Below are positions 46,668-55,697 of a stretch of DNA of 64,000 bases, piece by piece. Source of the DNA: Pseudomonas chlororaphis subsp. piscium (GTDB lineage Bacteria > Pseudomonadota > Gammaproteobacteria > Pseudomonadales > Pseudomonadaceae); NCBI RefSeq assembly GCF_003850345.1, contig NZ_CP027707.1, positions 1,488,001 through 1,552,000 of the forward strand. The letters run 5' to 3'. Within the stretch, counting starts at the first letter, position 1; each line of letters begins with the position of its first letter. A program made the position numbers and the translations under genes. A model generated the notes under the pieces. That model was not told where the DNA came from. It did no database searches and saw nothing but the letters and a program-made list of their open reading frames with translations.

Positions 46668-47687
46668 TCAGCGCTCGACCGGCACCGACAGCGCAGGCGC
46701 GCCCAGGGCATGGCTCTTCGAATCGAAGAAGCGCAGCGTCACCTCCATCCCCTCGAACAGCTTGGCGTAGCGCCGCTTCTGGTTCTGGATAAAGGCCTTG
46801 CTGCGCGGCTGGATCGAGATCGCCAGGGTCCGCACCCCGGCCTGGCGGATCGCCTGCACCAGGTGACTGTCCTGGGGGCCGAGCTCGTGGCCGAAGATGC
46901 ACAGCGCGTCGCTGTGGTTGAGCAACTGCTGGTAGCAGAACGACAGGTAGTCGCTGCTGCGAATGGTCTTGAGCTTGTCCGCCACCGGCCCCTCGCTGAC
47001 GAACAGCGGCACATCGTCGAGGGTCTTCAGGGTGTTGTTGATGGCGAAGTTGCCCAGCAGGGTGCCTTCGGTGGAGCCCAGCTTGCGCGCGGTGCCGTCC
47101 TGGTTGCGCACCAGGTGCAGGCCGCCGTGCAGGTACAGCACGCGGGTCTGTTGGCTTGCGGTCTGGCCGATGTCGAAGCTCGGGTCGGCGCCCTGGAACA
47201 GGTCGTCGATGCCCTGGGTATCGTGCTGGATCGCCCAATAGTTGAGCAGGTCGTAGTTGCTAGTGAACACAGTGCGGTAGCGGCGCAGTTCCTGGTTGAT
47301 CTGCGAAAGGCCCGCCGGCTGCACCAGGCGCCACGGAATGTGCACCGCATGCACGGTATTGATCAGCGCTTCCTTGATCGCGTAGTAGCGATTGCGCGGC
47401 GCCGCGGAGCTGACGGCCAGGGCCTTGTTGACCCGGCTGGTGGTTTTCAGCGCGCCCAGCACCTGCTCGAAACTGCGGGTCTGCAGGGCGTCGAACACGC
47501 TCAGCTCGGATTGGCTCAGGGGCTTTTCTTCGACGGTGCGGGCGTTCTCGAACAGCGAGTCGTAGGCGAAGTCTTCCCACACCGCTCGGCTGGCGCCGTT
47601 GCCGATCAGCAGGCCGGCGATCGGCGTGCTGGCGCGCAAGGCGTTCCAGTCTTCAAGGTCGGTATCAAATTCCTGGAAATCCATCAT
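46668..47687 (-). CDS. DUF4917 family protein, SIR2-like fold
   Basis: Protein of 339 residues (start at the first of two adjacent ATGs). It has the marks of a SIR2-like NAD-binding fold: LLIGNGASRAVW near residues 26-37, VFTSNYDLLNYW in the middle, VLYLHGGLHLV and later CIFGHELGPQDSHL. This combination is that of the DUF4917 family, from memory. Some SIR2-like proteins deplete NAD in phage defence; nothing else in the area is a defence gene, so the role is open. No strong ribosome-binding site is visible. It is convergent with the XRE-cupin gene and divergent from the alcohol dehydrogenase gene. Confidence 0.8.
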   Translation of the reverse strand: MMDFQEFDTDLEDWNALRASTPIAGLLIGNGASRAVWEDFAYDSLFENARTVEEKPLSQSELSVFDALQTRSFEQVLGALKTTSRVNKALAVSSAAPRNRYYAIKEALINTVHAVHIPWRLVQPAGLSQINQELRRYRTVFTSNYDLLNYWAIQHDTQGIDDLFQGADPSFDIGQTASQQTRVLYLHGGLHLVRNQDGTARKLGSTEGTLLGNFAINNTLKTLDDVPLFVSEGPVADKLKTIRSSDYLSFCYQQLLNHSDALCIFGHELGPQDSHLVQAIRQAGVRTLAISIQPRSKAFIQNQKRRYAKLFEGMEVTLRFFDSKSHALGAPALSVPVER

Positions 47688-47844
47688 CGCGGTTCGTCGT
47701 CTCAAGGCAGAAGGTGTACAGGGCGCCGACTTTATCACGACCGACCCTTGAGCCAGATCAACAACGCGCGTGACCGATGGGTCGATCCTGTGCGCATTTG
47801 CCGGATCGGCACGGCTGATCCGCCCCTAGCCTGGAGGACGCGCC

Positions 47845-48993
47845 ATGAGCAGCACTTTTTTCATTCCCGCCGTGAACATCATGGGTATCGACTGCCTCGA
47901 CGAGGCCATGGTCGCGATTCGTAACTACGGTTTTCACAAGGCGCTGATCGTCACCGACGCCGGCCTGGCCAAGGCCGGGGTGGCCGGCATGATTGCCGAG
48001 AAGCTGGCGATGCAGGACATCGATTCGGTGATTTTTGACGGCGCCAAGCCCAACCCGAGCATCGACAACGTCGAAAAGGGTTTGGCGCAATTGCAGCAGA
48101 GCGGCTGCGATTTCGTGGTTTCCCTCGGCGGCGGTTCGCCCCATGACTGCGCCAAGGGCATTGCTTTGTGCGCCACCAATGGCGGGCATATCAGCGACTA
48201 CGAGGGTCTCGACCGTTCGACCAAGCCACAGCTGCCGCTGATCGCCATCAACACCACCGCCGGCACCGCCAGCGAAATGACCCGTTTCTGCATCATCACC
48301 GACGAGAAGCGCCACGTGAAAATGGCCATCGTCGACCGTAACGTCACGCCGCTGCTGTCGGTCAACGACCCTGCGCTGATGGTCGCCATGCCCAAGGGCC
48401 TGACCGCCGCCACCGGCATGGACGCGTTGACCCATGCGATCGAAGCCTATGTGTCCACCGCGGCCAACCCGATCACCGATGCCTGCGCGCTGAAAGCCAT
48501 GACCATGATCAGCCAGAACCTGCGCCAGGCGGTGCACGACGGCAGCGACCTGGTGGCCCGGGAAAACATGGCTTACGCCCAGTTCCTCGCCGGCATGGCC
48601 TTCAACAATGCGTCGCTGGGTTTTGTGCATGCCATGGCGCACCAGTTGGGCGGCTTCTACGACTTGCCCCACGGCGTATGCAACGCGGTGCTGCTGCCCC
48701 ATGTGCAGAGCTTCAACGCCATGGTCTGCGCCGAACGCCTGACCGATGTGGCCCACGCCATGGGCGCGGACATCCGTGGCTTCAGCCCGGAGGAGGGCGC
48801 GCAGGCGGCCATCAGCGCCATTCGCGGCCTGGCCCGGGATGTCGAGATCCCCAGCGGCTTGCGTGACCTGGGCGCCAAGCTGACGGACATTCCGGTCCTG
48901 GCCGCCAACGCCCTGAAAGACGCCTGCGGCCTGACCAACCCCCGCAGCGCCGACCAGCGCCAGATCGAAGAAATCTTCCGCAGCGCGTTCTGA
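47845..48993 (+). CDS. iron-containing alcohol dehydrogenase
   Basis: Group III (iron-dependent) alcohol dehydrogenase of 382 residues. [15 protein letters not shown] binds NAD, and the metal ligands are in MVAMPKG...[13 protein letters not shown] and [23 protein letters not shown] (given in parts). Best matches in family memory are AdhB/YiaY or ErcA-like enzymes. TGGAGGA precedes the ATG. It stands alone, so the alcohol substrate is unknown; ethanol or a threonine-type role is possible. Confidence 0.92.
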   Translation: MSSTFFIPAVNIMGIDCLDEAMVAIRNYGFHKALIVTDAGLAKAGVAGMIAEKLAMQDIDSVIFDGAKPNPSIDNVEKGLAQLQQSGCDFVVSLGGGSPHDCAKGIALCATNGGHISDYEGLDRSTKPQLPLIAINTTAGTASEMTRFCIITDEKRHVKMAIVDRNVTPLLSVNDPALMVAMPKGLTAATGMDALTHAIEAYVSTAANPITDACALKAMTMISQNLRQAVHDGSDLVARENMAYAQFLAGMAFNNASLGFVHAMAHQLGGFYDLPHGVCNAVLLPHVQSFNAMVCAERLTDVAHAMGADIRGFSPEEGAQAAISAIRGLARDVEIPSGLRDLGAKLTDIPVLAANALKDACGLTNPRSADQRQIEEIFRSAF

Positions 48994-49007
48994 CCCATCC
49001 CCATTTC

Positions 49008-49104
49008 CTGTAGGCGCGAGTTTGCTCGCGATGTCCGTCAAGACAACGCGGGACATTGTCTTGATCGCTGACGCGATCGATCGCGAGCAAGCTCGCTCCT
49101 GCAG
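49008..49104. repeat. paired REP element
   Basis: CTGTAGGCGCGAGTTTGCTC and the inverted GAGCAAGCTCGCTCCTGCAG, with a spacer that itself contains the short dyad GACAATGTC-like ACATTGTCTTGA. Confidence 0.82.
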
Positions 49105-49150
49105 GAAGGGCACAAATGGGGCTTGCCAAAAAAATGCCTCCAGTGTTTAA

Positions 49151-49168
49151 CTGAGTAATCACTCATTT
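49151..49168. promoter_or_regulatory. TetR operator, upstream copy
   Basis: CTGAGTAATCACTCATTT shares a 15-base core (GAGTAATCACTCATT) with the site after the gene. It lies about 25-40 bases before the TetR start, where it would block the gene's own promoter. Confidence 0.72.
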
Positions 49169-49190
49169 ATCACCAGGCACATCCTTCCCC

Positions 49191-49763
49191 ATGGCCCGTC
49201 CCAAAAGCGCAGACAAACGTAACGCCATCCTCAGTGCCGCCATCGAGGTGTTCGCCGAGCAGGGCCTGGCTTCTCCTGCGCTGAAAATCGCCAAGGCTGC
49301 CGAGGTCGCCGAAGGGACGCTGTTCAACTACTTCGCCACCAAGGACGATCTGCTCAACCAGCTTTACCTGGAGCTCAAGAGCGAGCTGCGGGATGTGATG
49401 ATGCCCGATTATCCGCGCGGCGAGACGGTGAAAAAACGTCTGCTTCATGTCTGGCAGGCTTACATCGACTGGGGCGTGGCCGAGCCGCAGAAGCGCAAGG
49501 TCATGACCCTGCTCGGCCTGAGCGGGCAAGTCACCGAGCAAAGCAAGTTGAGGGGCATGCAGGACTTCGTCGAGGTCAATACCCTGATCCAGGAGAGCAT
49601 GGTGTCCGAGATGTTTCGCGCCGAGTCGCCGGCCTTTGTCGCGGCGATCCTGGGGGCCATGGCGGACACCACCGTGGACTTCATCATTCGCGAACCCGCC
49701 CAGAAAGAGCAGTACAGCGAGGCGGGGTTCGAGGCGCTGTGGAATGCGATTGCCAGGAAATAA
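49191..49763 (+). CDS. TetR-family transcriptional regulator
   Basis: Repressor of 190 residues. The N-terminal helix-turn-helix is PALKIAKAAEVAEGTLFNYF (residues about 25-45), the rest a helical ligand domain ending EAGFEALWNAIAR. Two near-identical operator-like sites flank the gene, one at its promoter and one upstream of the SDR remnant, as expected for autoregulation and control of a lost SDR gene. Ligand is unknown. Confidence 0.9.
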   Translation: MARPKSADKRNAILSAAIEVFAEQGLASPALKIAKAAEVAEGTLFNYFATKDDLLNQLYLELKSELRDVMMPDYPRGETVKKRLLHVWQAYIDWGVAEPQKRKVMTLLGLSGQVTEQSKLRGMQDFVEVNTLIQESMVSEMFRAESPAFVAAILGAMADTTVDFIIREPAQKEQYSEAGFEALWNAIARK

Positions 49764-49797
49764 GGCGCAACCTTTGCGCTTTTTTCTTACGCGGAAT

Positions 49798-49817
49798 ATG
49801 AGTGAGTAATCACTCAT
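49798..49817. promoter_or_regulatory. TetR operator, downstream copy
   Basis: ATGAGTGA-GTAA-TCACTCAT has perfect 8-bp arms. It is 53 bases before the SDR remnant start, so the original regulated gene was probably that SDR. Confidence 0.78.
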
Positions 49818-49850
49818 TAGCTTGACCTTAGTGTGCAGCAGGAGTGAGTC

Positions 49851-49973
49851 ATGTCCAGAGTCTGGTTGATTAGGGGAAGTGCGAGTGGCCTGGGACGCGA
49901 TATTGCCGAGGTCGTGCTGGCGACTTTGTCGCCGTCGATGGGCTGCTGGTCTTTCCCGCTCAATAACCAATAG
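49851..49973 (+). pseudogene. short-chain dehydrogenase remnant
   Basis: A 40-codon frame with a good GGAG ribosome-binding site starts MSRVWLIRGSASGLGRDIAE, which is the N-terminal Rossmann strand and TGxxxGxG loop of a short-chain dehydrogenase/reductase, with Thr changed to Arg. After about 25 codons the similarity is lost and the frame stops. It is too short to be an enzyme, so this looks like the remains of a deleted gene that the TetR repressor once controlled. Confidence 0.72.
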
Positions 49974-49981
49974 GTATTGCC

Positions 49982-50653
49982 ATGAGAGTTCTGCTATTCG
50001 GCGCCACCGGCATGGTCGGGCAGGGCGTCTTGCGTGAGTGTCTGCTGGCCCCCGACGTGCAGGAAGTGCTGGCCATCGGTCGTACGCCGCTGAGCCGTAC
50101 ACATGAAAAACTGCGCCAGTTGCAGCACCGCGATATGTTCGACTACAGCCAGCTGGAGTCGCAATTGCAGGGCTTCGACGCCTGCTTCTTCTGCCTGGGT
50201 GTGTCCGCTGTGGGCATGGCGGAAGCGGAGTACAGCCGGCTGACTTACGACCTGACCCTGGACGCCGCCACTATCCTGGCACGGCTCAATCCGCAGATGA
50301 CCTTTGTCTATGTTTCCGGCGCCGGTACCGACAGCAGCGAGCAGGGGCGAGTCATGTGGGCGCGGGTCAAGGGCCGCACGGAAAACGCCCTGCAGCGCTT
50401 GCCGTTCAAGGCGGTCTACCTGTTCCGCCCGGCGGCTATCCAGCCGTTGCACGGCATCCGGTCGAAAACGGCCTTCTACCAGATGTTCTACAGCGTGTTC
50501 GGGCCCTTGCTGTCCTGGGCACGCCGACGCTGGCCCAACGCGGTGACCAGCACCGAGGAGGTCGGCAAGGCCATGCTCACAGTGGCCCGGCATGGCGCGC
50601 CCACGGCGATCATCGAAGGGGAGGCGATCAACCGGCTTGCGTCCGGGCGCTGA
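49982..50653 (+). CDS. NAD(P)-binding epimerase-like protein
   Basis: Rossmann-fold protein of 223 residues of the NAD(P)H-binding/epimerase type. GATGMVGQG (residues 8-16) is the dinucleotide loop; VYVSGAGTDSSE and VYLFRPAAIQP follow. It lacks a clear YxxxK catalytic pair. It begins eight bases after the SDR remnant stop, so it may now be in the TetR-controlled transcript. The natural substrate is unknown. Confidence 0.85.
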   Translation: MRVLLFGATGMVGQGVLRECLLAPDVQEVLAIGRTPLSRTHEKLRQLQHRDMFDYSQLESQLQGFDACFFCLGVSAVGMAEAEYSRLTYDLTLDAATILARLNPQMTFVYVSGAGTDSSEQGRVMWARVKGRTENALQRLPFKAVYLFRPAAIQPLHGIRSKTAFYQMFYSVFGPLLSWARRRWPNAVTSTEEVGKAMLTVARHGAPTAIIEGEAINRLASGR

Positions 50654-50816
50654 AGGGGCGACCTAATTCGCGAGCAGGCTCATCTCTGCCGTCGGGCTTG
50701 TGAAGTCGCCTGTCCCTGCCAAGGCTTTGCCGAGTTTGTCGGCTTGCCAGGCCTGGCCGGTCAGATACTCTTGCATTGCATCCACGATCAGGACTTTCTT
50801 CCTACAAGGACTTTGC

Positions 50817-51233
50817 ATGCTGACCGGCCTCAACCACCTGACCCTCGCCGTTACCGATCTGAACCGCAGCCTGGGGTTCTACCGCGACCTGCTGGGCCTG
50901 CGCCTGGACGCCAGCTGGGACAGCGGCGCCTATCTGTCGCTGCCGGGCCTGTGGTTGTGCCTGTCGCTGGACCCATCGCACCGCTCGGCGGAAGTGCCGG
51001 ACTACACCCATTACGCCTTCAGCATCGAGGCCGGGCATTTCGTGGCATTCGCCCAACGCCTGCGCGCCGCCGGCGTGCGGGAGTGGCGCGACAACCGTAG
51101 CGAAGGGGCCTCTTTCTATTTTCTCGACCCCGACGGCCACCAGCTGGAAGCCCATGTCGGCGATCTGGCCTCGCGCTTGAGCGCCTGCCGGCAGCAACCC
51201 TATGCCGGGATGAGGATATTTACCGACGAATGA
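50817..51233 (+). CDS. fosA: fosfomycin resistance glutathione transferase FosA
   Basis: Mn/K-dependent glutathione transferase that opens the epoxide of fosfomycin, 138 residues. It matches P. aeruginosa FosA closely: [15 protein letters not shown] at the start, DYTHYAF, and [15 protein letters not shown] before LEAHVG (three separate blocks). The metal ligands are His7, His65 and Glu111, shifted by one from P. aeruginosa by an insertion near residue 52. The ATG at 50817 gives the family start; the longer frame is not supported. Intrinsic chromosomal gene, no mobile element adjacent. Confidence 0.96.
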   Translation: MLTGLNHLTLAVTDLNRSLGFYRDLLGLRLDASWDSGAYLSLPGLWLCLSLDPSHRSAEVPDYTHYAFSIEAGHFVAFAQRLRAAGVREWRDNRSEGASFYFLDPDGHQLEAHVGDLASRLSACRQQPYAGMRIFTDE

Positions 51234-51360
51234 CCGGCTGCCGCCGCTTCAAGACGCCTGACTGTCGCTGTGACGACCATTGTGGGGTGGTGCGGGAGCG
51301 CACAAGCCGGCAGAATCCTGCGATCAAAACCGCGCCACCTTCGGCGCTTCGGAGTGTGGC

Positions 51361-51999
51361 ATGACTTCTTCGCTGTTACTGGCCGTCCTTGCCTCGGGTT
51401 TTATCTACGGCATTACTCCCGGGCCTGGCGTGCTGGCGGTATTCGGCATTGGTGCCGCGCGCGGGCGACGGGCCGGGGCTGGCTTTCTCTGCGGGCATCT
51501 GCTGGGTGACGTGGTCTGGTGCAGCACCGCGCTGATCGCCATCGTCGGCGCGCGGGAGATCGGCAGCAGCGCCTTCGATGTGCTGGGTGTACTCAGCGGC
51601 CTGTATCTGTTCTGGCTTGGCCTGCGGGCGATCCGCAGCCAGCGCGGCAGCGGGCAGGAGCCCCAGGGTCCGGCGCGCCAGCCGTTCTGGCACGGGATCC
51701 TGTTCGGCCTGACCAACCCCAAGGCGTACCCGGTAGCGGTGGCGACTTTCACCGCGCTGCTGTCCAGTCGCGCCGAGCTGCTCAACTGGTCGATGCTGCC
51801 CTGGCTGATCTTCCTCAGTTTCCTCGGCGGCATCGGCGCATACGCTATTCTCATTGGCATCGTCGGTGCGCGGCGGGTGCGGACCCTGTATCAGCGCCAC
51901 GAACTGGCGATCACCCGGCTTTGCGGCGTGATGTTCATCGGGTTTGCCATCAACGCCTTGCTGCATGCCGTTCCGGGATTGCTGGCGAACAAGGCATAA
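51361..51999 (+). CDS. LysE-family amino acid/metabolite exporter
   Basis: Inner-membrane exporter of 212 residues with six hydrophobic helices. The start contains ITPGPGVLAVFGIGAARGRRAG, the family signature near the first helix, and the later FGLTNPKAYPVAVATFTALL is also characteristic. Substrates of this family are amino acids, homoserine lactones and related compounds. The gene stands alone with no obvious regulator. Confidence 0.9.
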   Translation: MTSSLLLAVLASGFIYGITPGPGVLAVFGIGAARGRRAGAGFLCGHLLGDVVWCSTALIAIVGAREIGSSAFDVLGVLSGLYLFWLGLRAIRSQRGSGQEPQGPARQPFWHGILFGLTNPKAYPVAVATFTALLSSRAELLNWSMLPWLIFLSFLGGIGAYAILIGIVGARRVRTLYQRHELAITRLCGVMFIGFAINALLHAVPGLLANKA

Positions 52000-52110
52000 A
52001 GGCTGTTCGCAAGGTTGCGACAGTCACGGACAAGCAGCGGCTTTGCGCCGCTGCCGGAACCCAGGGATTGATACTCGGCGCTTTATCTTCACAGGCAGTG
52101 TCGTTCCCTG

Positions 52111-53451
52111 ATGGCAACCAACAACTCCGCGCCCCTGGCCAGTTTCATCGACCTCCTGCTGGACGCCGTCTGCGCGGTGGATGTGGAAGGTCGTTTCGTC
52201 TTTGTCAGCGCCGCCTGCGAACGCATTTTCGGTTACACGCCGGACGAACTGGTTGGCCGGCGCATGATCGAGTTGGTGCACCCCGCGGACCGCGCGCGCA
52301 CCCTGCAGGCCGCCGACCGGATCATGGCCGGCGAACCCATGCCCAACTTCGAGAACCGCTACCTGCGCAAGGACGGGCAGGTCGCCCATATCCTCTGGTC
52401 GGCGCGCTGGTCCGAGGTCGACCAGCTGCGCATCGCCGTGGCCCGCGACATCACCGAACGCAAGCAGGCCGAGTCGCGGCAGGCGGCGCTGTATGCGATC
52501 TCCGAAGCGGCCCATGCCGCCGAGGACCTGCTGGCGTTGTTCGGGCGCGTGCACCGGATCATCGGTGAATGGCTGCCGGCGCTGAATTTCTCCGTCGCGC
52601 TGTACGACGAGCAATGCCAGGCCCTGAGCTTTCCCTATCACGTCGACGATCGCGAGCGTTGCCCGGAGCAGCCGGGTACGCTGACCGGCAGCCTGTGTGC
52701 CGAGGTGATCCGCAGTGGCCAGCCGTTGCTGCTGACCCCTGACGATTATGGGCCGCTGGCGGATGCCACCGCCGACCCGCACTCACCGTGCTGGCTAGGT
52801 GTACCGCTGAACTCGCAGAAGGGCACCATCGGCGCACTGATCGTCAAGAGCGCGCCGGGCGACGAGCGATACACCGAGCAGGACAAGGAGCTGTTGCAAT
52901 ACGTCTGCGCCCAGCTCGCCACCGCCATCGAGCGCAAGCAGCTGCATGCGCGCCTGCAGTACATGGCCCAGTACGACCAGTTGACCCAGCTGCCCAACCG
53001 CGAATTGCTGCGCGAACGCCTGCGCAGCGCCCTGGCCCGTGCCCGTCGCGAGTCCGGGCGCATGGCTTTGCTCTACGTCGATCTGGACCGGTTCAAGCAG
53101 GTCAACGACACCTTTGGCCATGCCGTGGGCGACATACTGTTGCAGGCCGTGGCCAACCGGCTCAAGGCTTGCGTGCGCGAGAGCGACACCGTGGCGCGGA
53201 TCGGTGGCGATGAGTTCGTGGTGCTGCTCGGCTGTATCCAGCATGCGGAAGATGCCGGCATCGTCGCCGGGAAGATTCGCCAGGCGCTCAACGAACCGCT
53301 GCGTCTGGATGGGCATCAGATGAGCATTCTGCCGAGCATCGGCATCGGTCTGTTCCCCGAACACGGCCATGACGAAAAGCAGCTGTTCAAGCACGCCGAC
53401 GAGGCGATGTACGCTGCCAAGCGCGCCCAGCGGAGCCCGTCCCGGGCCTGA
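52111..53451 (+). CDS. diguanylate cyclase with PAS and GAF domains
   Basis: Cytoplasmic c-di-GMP synthase of 446 residues with no membrane helix. PAS domain about residues 8-120 (DAVCAVDVEGRFVFVSAACERI in part), GAF domain about 130-280, GGDEF domain about 285-446. The active site is intact (IGGDEFVVLL) and an inhibitory I-site RESD lies five residues upstream. No EAL domain. It would turn a small-molecule signal into c-di-GMP. The DUF4142 gene follows after 137 bases and is not clearly linked. Confidence 0.95.
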   Translation: MATNNSAPLASFIDLLLDAVCAVDVEGRFVFVSAACERIFGYTPDELVGRRMIELVHPADRARTLQAADRIMAGEPMPNFENRYLRKDGQVAHILWSARWSEVDQLRIAVARDITERKQAESRQAALYAISEAAHAAEDLLALFGRVHRIIGEWLPALNFSVALYDEQCQALSFPYHVDDRERCPEQPGTLTGSLCAEVIRSGQPLLLTPDDYGPLADATADPHSPCWLGVPLNSQKGTIGALIVKSAPGDERYTEQDKELLQYVCAQLATAIERKQLHARLQYMAQYDQLTQLPNRELLRERLRSALARARRESGRMALLYVDLDRFKQVNDTFGHAVGDILLQAVANRLKACVRESDTVARIGGDEFVVLLGCIQHAEDAGIVAGKIRQALNEPLRLDGHQMSILPSIGIGLFPEHGHDEKQLFKHADEAMYAAKRAQRSPSRA

Positions 53452-53588
53452 AAGAAGCCGCGGAGCTGATGGTTTTTTGGCAACCGTTCGTCGTGGCCGA
53501 TGCAACTTTTTCAAACCTTCGATGGCCTGAAAACTCTCACTCTGTGCAGGCGCCGTGCGCCGCCACCTGATCAAAGGAGGCCGACACC

Positions 53589-54113
53589 ATGAGCTTCATG
53601 GCCACCCATCTGTCCCGCACCTGCCTCGCGCTGCTGCTCGGCCTGAGCGCCAGCGCGGCGTTCGCCCAATCCCCCGCGGAGTTTATCGACGACGCCTCGG
53701 CCAAGGGCATGGCCGACATCGAGGCCAGTCGCCTGGCCCACCAGAAGACGTCCTCCAAGGCGGTCAAGGACTACACCATCCTGGTCATCAACGACCGCAC
53801 CACCGCCAACCAGCACCTGGCGAAAATCGCCAGGAAACTCGACCTGCCCGTGGCGTCCCGGGAAGAAGTGATCAACAAGGCCAAGGCCTTGATCCCCGAG
53901 GTTCCGGAAGGCGAAGCCTTCGATGCCGCCTATGCCGAGAGCCAGGTCAAGGCCACCGAAGAAGCCATCGAGCAGATCCAGCAACAGGCCGAAATCACCG
54001 AGGTCCCCGAGCTCAAGGCCTTCGCCGAAGAGACCCTGCCGAAACTGCAAAACCACCTGCAAATGGCCAAGGCCCTCAAGGCTGGCCGGGCCTTGGATCA
54101 GTTGGATGGTTGA
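53589..54113 (+). CDS. DUF4142-domain exported protein
   Basis: Periplasmic protein of 174 residues: signal peptide of about 26 residues ending SAAFA, then a ferritin-like four-helix DUF4142 domain (PAEFIDDASAKGMADIEASR, and DRTTANQHLAKIARK). AAAGGAGG lies at good distance before the ATG, predicting strong translation. Function of the family is unknown, often stress-linked. Confidence 0.92.
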   Translation: MSFMATHLSRTCLALLLGLSASAAFAQSPAEFIDDASAKGMADIEASRLAHQKTSSKAVKDYTILVINDRTTANQHLAKIARKLDLPVASREEVINKAKALIPEVPEGEAFDAAYAESQVKATEEAIEQIQQQAEITEVPELKAFAEETLPKLQNHLQMAKALKAGRALDQLDG

Positions 54114-54277
54114 ATGCCGTCTTGCAGCGGTTTCTCCAGCCGCTTGAGAACCAGCCCATCCCGGCATTCTCTCTAGAGTGGGGGCGTCTTTCTTTGTAGC
54201 GGTTTGTGTCTAGTATCAAGTGGTAGTCGATTTGCCATCACGCTAAAACACGGATCGAAACAGGTAAGAGGCCACTC

Positions 54278-55363
54278 ATGGAATTTTTCGAGAAGTTAAC
54301 CAGTCTTGCTGCCAAGGTACGTCTGCAGGGAGCAGCTATTCAGACGGAGGAAGCGACAAAAAATGCTTTTGTCATGCCCTTCATCAGCACGGTGTTGGGT
54401 TATGACGTATTCGATCCGACGGAGGTGACGCCAGAGTTTGTCTGCGATATAGGAACCAAGAAGGGCGAGAAGATCGATTACGCGATTATGAAAGATGGGG
54501 AGGTTCAGATCCTCATCGAGTGCAAGAAGATCGGCGAACCCTTGCATATCAATCATGCGTCGCAATTGTTTCGTTACTTCCATGTCACCAGTGCGCGTAT
54601 TTCCATCCTTACCAATGGCCAGGTTTATAAGTTTTTTACCGACCTGGATGCTCCCAACAAGATGGATGAGAAACCCTTCCTTGAACTGGATTTGCTCGAT
54701 ATCGACGAGTATTCGGTGCCAGAGCTGACCAAGCTGACCAAGTCGTCTTTTGATGTGGAGTCGATTATCAGCGCGGCAGGTGAGCTGAAGTACGTTAGCC
54801 AGATCAAAAAAGTCATCGCTTCTCAGGTTAGTAAGCCAGACGATGACTTCGTCAAAGTCTTTGCATCGCGGGTATACGACGGAGTGATTACCCAAAAAGT
54901 CCGTGAGCAGTTTTATGAGCTGACTCGAAAAGCGGTGGGGCAATTTCTCAATGACCAAATCAATGATCGTCTCAAGTCTGCAATGAGTGGCGCTATCCAG
55001 CCGTCTCTTTCGGTTGCCTCCTCCTCCGGAGCGGGGAGTGCCGATAACGATGATGCAGAGACAGCGGACGATAAGGTGCTGACGACGCTGGAGGAGCTTG
55101 AGGGCTATCACATCGTACGTGCGGTGGTTCGCTCTGTGGTCGATGCCAAGCGTATCGTCCAAAGGGACACTCAGAGCTACTTCGGTATATTGCTCGACGA
55201 CAACAACCGAAAACCGATTTGCCGCCTGCATTTCAACCGTTCACAGAAGTACATCGGGATTTTTGACGAGGAAAAGAATGAAACCCGTCATCCGATCAGC
55301 TCTGTCGATGAGATCTACGAGTACTCCGATCACCTGAAAAAAACCGTCGGGTATTACGACTAG
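54278..55363 (+). CDS. solo HsdR-N-type nuclease-domain protein (type I restriction endonuclease N-terminal-like)
   Basis: Protein of 361 residues with a PD-(D/E)xK nuclease domain at the N-terminus: Asp67 in KIDYAIM, and Glu81-Cys-Lys83 in QILIECK, after the DPTEVTPEF block typical of HsdR_N proteins. The C-terminal third follows a Ser/Asp-rich linker near residue 240-265 and has a separate domain (SYFGILLDDNNRKPICRLHF). There is no helicase part and no hsdM or hsdS nearby, so it is not a complete type I system. The gene is visibly more AT-rich than its neighbours, pointing to transfer. It has its own terminator. A defence role is possible but unproven. Confidence 0.85.
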   Translation: MEFFEKLTSLAAKVRLQGAAIQTEEATKNAFVMPFISTVLGYDVFDPTEVTPEFVCDIGTKKGEKIDYAIMKDGEVQILIECKKIGEPLHINHASQLFRYFHVTSARISILTNGQVYKFFTDLDAPNKMDEKPFLELDLLDIDEYSVPELTKLTKSSFDVESIISAAGELKYVSQIKKVIASQVSKPDDDFVKVFASRVYDGVITQKVREQFYELTRKAVGQFLNDQINDRLKSAMSGAIQPSLSVASSSGAGSADNDDAETADDKVLTTLEELEGYHIVRAVVRSVVDAKRIVQRDTQSYFGILLDDNNRKPICRLHFNRSQKYIGIFDEEKNETRHPISSVDEIYEYSDHLKKTVGYYD

Positions 55364-55386
55364 AAAATCTTCATTTGGTACGAGTT

Positions 55387-55418
55387 AAAGAACCGGTGGG
55401 CTACGCCGGTTCTTTTTT
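55387..55418 (+). terminator. intrinsic terminator of the HsdR-N-type gene
   Basis: AGAACCGG and CCGGTTCT stem around a 9-base loop, followed by TTTTTTG, about 25 bases after the stop. Confidence 0.92.
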
Positions 55419-55434
55419 GTCTGACTCACTCCGC

Positions 55435-55664
55435 CAGCGTCACCTCGATTTCCCGTTTGAAATACCCCAGTACCTGGCACTGGGTGTCGACCAGCATGAA
55501 GTAATCTCGCAGGTTTCGACGCCGCCAATGGCGATCTTGTAGGTCAGCACGCTGTGCTCGGCGCGCAGGGCGATGGTCCGGTCACGGAGATGAAAGACCT
55601 GACCGATGCTGGCAACTATGTTCAAAGCGTCGTTGGTCCCATCGACCTGGGCCCTCAGACCCAA
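55435..55664 (-). pseudogene. frameshifted 3' remnant of an unidentified gene
   Basis: Read on the minus strand, one frame gives IVASIGQVFHLRDRTIALRA...YKIAIGGVETC and, after a single frame change near 55505, another gives RDYFMLVDTQCQVLGYF and KREIEVTLAE then a stop. The joined reading looks like a natural C-terminus, so this is probably a coding remnant broken by one indel with no start. I do not recognise the protein. Its last 50 bases recur at 57060-57109, where they are joined to an AraC fragment. Confidence 0.6.
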
Positions 55665-55697
55665 TTCGCCACCGGCCTGACTCTCTACCTTCGCTCA

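Noticed and set aside
49008..49104. Small RNA candidate in the REP spacer
   Set aside because: The internal pairing is short, and the whole is explained by a REP pair; no promoter or terminator identified.
54278..55363. Complete type I restriction-modification system
   Set aside because: No hsdM, hsdS or helicase domain within the window; only a solo nuclease-domain gene.
55440..55664. 74-codon minus-strand frame as a genuine small gene
   Set aside because: Its C-terminus changes to a poor sequence exactly where another frame continues a natural-looking C-terminus, so it is a frameshifted remnant.
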